A stretch of DNA of 17,166 nt, from the NCBI GenBank assembly GCA_017561285.1, contig JAFZDG010000030.1, forward strand, positions 1-17,166. Direction: 5' to 3'. Positions 14,326-17,166 of the stretch are shown piece by piece. The stretch is from Bacteroidaceae bacterium (GTDB lineage: Bacteria > Bacteroidota > Bacteroidia > Bacteroidales > Barnesiellaceae_A). The notes under the pieces were generated by a model, which was given only the letters and a program-made list of their open reading frames with translations, was not told the origin of the DNA and searched no databases. The position numbers were made by a program, and so were the translations under genes. Positions within the stretch are counted from its first letter, which is position 1. The number at the start of each line of letters is the position of its first letter.

Positions 14326-17166
14326 TTAGCTACGCTTGCATATAGTCTTAAAGTTGCAATACGTGCAGTGCGCAGATACTTGGGTTTGCGTAAAGGGTAT
14401 TGTTTCGTCAAACATCTCTTTGAGTATCTCACCGAGATACTTCTCGTACTCCTCTGCCACGTCATCATAACCAGTCAACTCGGTTTGGACCTTTAGTGTA
14501 GGTACAAAATCGGAAAATGCCTTACGCACTTTATAGATAAGAGGCTTGAGGTTGTATGTACAGGTAGGGTGCGCCATTCGATACAACTTACAATACAACA
14601 AGACCTGCATAATTGCGCCGGGTATTTTATCTTCTTTTTCATCTTTACCAAACAGCGATTCAACCGATTTGGCCTCAGCAGCATCATTACCGGTCTTATA
14701 ATCGACAATGCGCACACTTTCGCCCACATAATCTACGCGGTCAATAAAGGCCTTGAAACGCACTTGCTTGTCATCGCCTGCCGGCAGGAAAAGATCGCCT
14801 CCCAAACGCTCTTCGGAAGCATAATATGTAAATGTATGCAATACATCACGATCGTATTCGAGTGTACGCACCACATAGGTATAGACCATGTGACCAATGA
14901 TGCTGTTTTTACCGGTGAGAGGTGGTGGTGTGGCATTCTTATCGGCTCGATAGAAGGCTATATTAAATTGACGTTCGATAAGCCGCATAATACCTTCGCT
15001 ATCATTCAAGACATCGGTGAGCATTTGCGGTGTCACATTCACTACCTTGCCATATTCGGCTGAGGGTACACCGAAACGCTCTTTGAGATCGTTATATATA
15101 TCGGCCATTACATTGTGATAGATAGTACCAAACACATTGCCACCTACATCCTCACTTATCTCATCTTCGACCTGCATATCTTCTACATACTGTAGATAAA
15201 ACTGCAAGGGGCAATTTATGTAAGTCTTCACTGCACTGGCCGAGAGTGCTCGAGGTGCATCGGAACCGGCAAGGAATTGTTGCAAACGACTTAACACACT
15301 ACCCTCTTTTTTGACCGATACGATAGGCGATTTTTCCACCTTTACACTATGTGCCACAGCTACTTCTTTGACGCCGTAACCTTCAATAAGGTTGCTATAA
15401 TGATACTGCAATTGGTATATAAATCGGCTCATCTCACCACTCTGCAACCCATCGGTGCGACTATCGTACAACATATATACGCGCTTGGCACGTGCTATCA
15501 TACGGTAGAAGTAATAGGCATATATACTATCTTGATGCTCAGAGGTAGCCATGTTGTATCCTCTACGCAAATTGTAGGGGATAAAGGTATTTGCTGCGCG
15601 TTTTTTTGGGAAAACGCCTTCATTCATAGAGAGAATGATGATGTTCTCAAAGTCGAGCGCACGAGTCTCTAATACGCCCATTACCTGCAATCCCGACAGA
15701 GGCTCTCCCTCAAAAGGTACAGAGAACGACAGCTTGCCAAGCAGCGCAAAGTAGGTGTGGGTATGAATGGGTATGTTCTTGTGCTTGCTCACCACATCAT
15801 TGAGTCTCGATACCATATTGTAGTAGTGGTAGGTGTACTCATGCTCAAGTTGAGTCATTATATGCGCTTGGCTCTGCTCTTCGGCCTCTTCACCCTCGCC
15901 CAACAAACATTGCAATATGCGCTCAAGATAGACTCCGGGACCGGCTTCTGTATCGCCTTGTGAAACAGCTTCGACAATGGGTGTGAAGATAAGAGCCAAC
16001 AACTTGTTCTCCCGTTGTGCTAAGAAATCGGACGTTACATAGGCCATATTCTTCGCTTTCATCGTAGCCAATATTGCATCTACAACACTCTTACCCACAT
16101 ACTCTATAACAAGTCGATGATTGAGTATGGCTGCTACTTCTATATGATAGTAAAGAGCTTTTCCACCCGACCATCGCACACGCTTTTGTAATCGAGCAAT
16201 GGCTTCGAAGAGCGAGGCTACCGATGTATTTTTCAAGGAGTAACCCATTGTAATATTGATACTCGATATATCTTGAGGAATGGAGTATATCATAGGCATC
16301 AACAACTCTTCATCGGGCAATACTACGGCCGTATTGATGGCATTGGAGGCATCTATACAATTTTCATCTATAAGATTTTGCAATATTACCCCTGCCTGTT
16401 TTACCTGTCCCACTCCCGATGACACCGGCAGCACTGTCATTTCAGGTACTTCGGTAATGGTGTGCAAGCCCTCTATATCATCATATTTAGACGGAAAATC
16501 TTTGACATTCTGCTCCAAAAAATAGTTGGCTCTGTTACCATCATCGAGCATCAGAGTTTGGGCATAGTTATCCCAATAGAAGTCACCTTGCCGGGTGTTA
16601 TAGTAATATCGCATCACCTCACGCTCGGCAGGCGTTATGGCATTGAAACCGATAAATACTATACGGTTGCACTTGCGAGTGGTGCGCAAAGTGTGTAAGG
16701 GTGGCAATTGATGATTGCGGGCTCTTTCGGCAGCCTGACGGAACACCATACCTTCGTATCCTACACCCTTCTCCAATAAACGGCTACGCACATTCCGATA
16801 CAAATTGCACATCACATCCCACAAAGAGCCAAACTCCTTTTTCTTTTCATTATCGCTGCTCATGGCATTGAATGTACCCCAAAACTGTTGTATAACAGCA
16901 ATCTGTTCGGGAGTAAGATAAGGCTGATCGAGGTCTTTCAGGTCCTTGATGTTGGCAAATAGTTGCGAGGCATCTACCAGATATTTATCTATATCATCGA
17001 AATCGCCGGCAAGCATCTCGCCCCAAAATACAAACTTATCGAACGATTCTCTATCCGGGCCATACTCTTCGTATAAAGTAAAAAGCAACTCTATCTTATC
17101 GACAAGATGCAACTGTGCCAATTCGGACATAAGCGAATTGATGGTGAGTATGGCCGGAGAAAAGAG
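14326..17166 (-). CDS. AddB-like PD-(D/E)XK nuclease, 5' end beyond the right edge
   Basis: This resembles the RecB-type nuclease subunit of Bacteroidales AddAB-like helicase-nucleases, which process double-strand DNA ends for recombination. An ATG at 17130 is unlikely to be the start. The frame stays open for 12 more codons to the edge (LFSPAILTINSL), and those residues look like family sequence, so the true start lies outside and 946 residues are visible. The N-terminal part has the family signature FVFWGEMLAGDFDDIDKYLVDA. The middle is an inactivated helicase-like region. The C-terminal nuclease domain has AFIDRVD and IVDYKTG (about 14690-14750), giving the D...DxK catalytic set. Four cysteines for an iron-sulfur staple are present: one in INCPLQFYLQY near 15210, and three in CTYCNFKTIC at the C-terminus (about 14330-14365). 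An AddA-like helicase partner would be expected nearby but is not in the window. Confidence 0.85.
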   Translation of the reverse strand, partial: LFSPAILTINSLMSELAQLHLVDKIELLFTLYEEYGPDRESFDKFVFWGEMLAGDFDDIDKYLVDASQLFANIKDLKDLDQPYLTPEQIAVIQQFWGTFNAMSSDNEKKKEFGSLWDVMCNLYRNVRSRLLEKGVGYEGMVFRQAAERARNHQLPPLHTLRTTRKCNRIVFIGFNAITPAEREVMRYYYNTRQGDFYWDNYAQTLMLDDGNRANYFLEQNVKDFPSKYDDIEGLHTITEVPEMTVLPVSSGVGQVKQAGVILQNLIDENCIDASNAINTAVVLPDEELLMPMIYSIPQDISSINITMGYSLKNTSVASLFEAIARLQKRVRWSGGKALYYHIEVAAILNHRLVIEYVGKSVVDAILATMKAKNMAYVTSDFLAQRENKLLALIFTPIVEAVSQGDTEAGPGVYLERILQCLLGEGEEAEEQSQAHIMTQLEHEYTYHYYNMVSRLNDVVSKHKNIPIHTHTYFALLGKLSFSVPFEGEPLSGLQVMGVLETRALDFENIIILSMNEGVFPKKRAANTFIPYNLRRGYNMATSEHQDSIYAYYFYRMIARAKRVYMLYDSRTDGLQSGEMSRFIYQLQYHYSNLIEGYGVKEVAVAHSVKVEKSPIVSVKKEGSVLSRLQQFLAGSDAPRALSASAVKTYINCPLQFYLQYVEDMQVEDEISEDVGGNVFGTIYHNVMADIYNDLKERFGVPSAEYGKVVNVTPQMLTDVLNDSEGIMRLIERQFNIAFYRADKNATPPPLTGKNSIIGHMVYTYVVRTLEYDRDVLHTFTYYASEERLGGDLFLPAGDDKQVRFKAFIDRVDYVGESVRIVDYKTGNDAAEAKSVESLFGKDEKEDKIPGAIMQVLLYCKLYRMAHPTCTYNLKPLIYKVRKAFSDFVPTLKVQTELTGYDDVAEEYEKYLGEILKEMFDETIPFTQTQVSAHCTYCNFKTICKRS

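Noticed and set aside
14569..15063. Plus-strand open frame of 164 codons within the nuclease gene
   Set aside because: It is antisense to a well-supported coding sequence and has no family resemblance or promoter.
1..17166. A defence system, CRISPR array, prophage or integrative element
   Set aside because: I looked for repeats with spacers, integrase, transposase, toxin-antitoxin and restriction genes and saw none. The nuclease is a repair-type AddB-like protein, not evidence of a defence island.

Overview
The window looks like an ordinary chromosomal segment of a member of the order Bacteroidales. Protein families, lipoprotein signals and promoter elements support this: four or five intergenic sites match the Bacteroidetes -7 box TAnnTTTG, and start codons lack strong Shine-Dalgarno sequences. 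I cannot name a genus. I see no rRNA, tRNA, CRISPR array, insertion sequence, integrase or phage gene.

Layout, left to right. (1) Positions 1-138, minus strand: the first 46 codons of a gene that runs off the left edge and starts with a membrane segment or signal anchor. It is divergent from nadE. (2) nadE (280-2211), glutamine-dependent NAD+ synthetase. (3) A secreted M16 zinc metallopeptidase of the PqqL type (2262-5084), followed by a strong intrinsic terminator (5110-5146). (4) A GH53 endo-galactanase lipoprotein (5159-6283) and a free methionine-R-sulfoxide reductase, msrC (6293-6766), 9 bases apart and closed by a second strong terminator. (5) A 245-base intergenic region with three inverted repeats and a promoter, leading to a YgiQ-type radical SAM gene (7011-8960). 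(6) A promoter followed by a bifunctional rel/spoT (9078-11324) and, 18 bases later, a 7TM-HD cyclic-di-AMP phosphodiesterase gene of the PgpH type (11343-13409). (7) Converging on these from the right, on the minus strand, a small DUF2807/head-GIN lipoprotein (13497-14141) with a textbook Bacteroidetes promoter, and an AddB-like PD-(D/E)XK nuclease (14326 to beyond the right edge).

Most genes are housekeeping or stress functions: NAD synthesis, repair of oxidised methionine, the stringent response, second-messenger turnover and recombinational repair. Three products are predicted to be exported: the M16 peptidase, the galactanase and the head-GIN lipoprotein. The most coherent functional unit is rel-pgpH, an apparent two-gene operon that links (p)ppGpp metabolism to c-di-AMP breakdown.

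I did not find a clearly new biological system. The points most worth a second look are the terminator that leaves no room for a promoter before the galactanase gene, the abutting perfect palindromes before ygiQ, the rel-pgpH linkage, and a short motif shared downstream of pgpH and addB.
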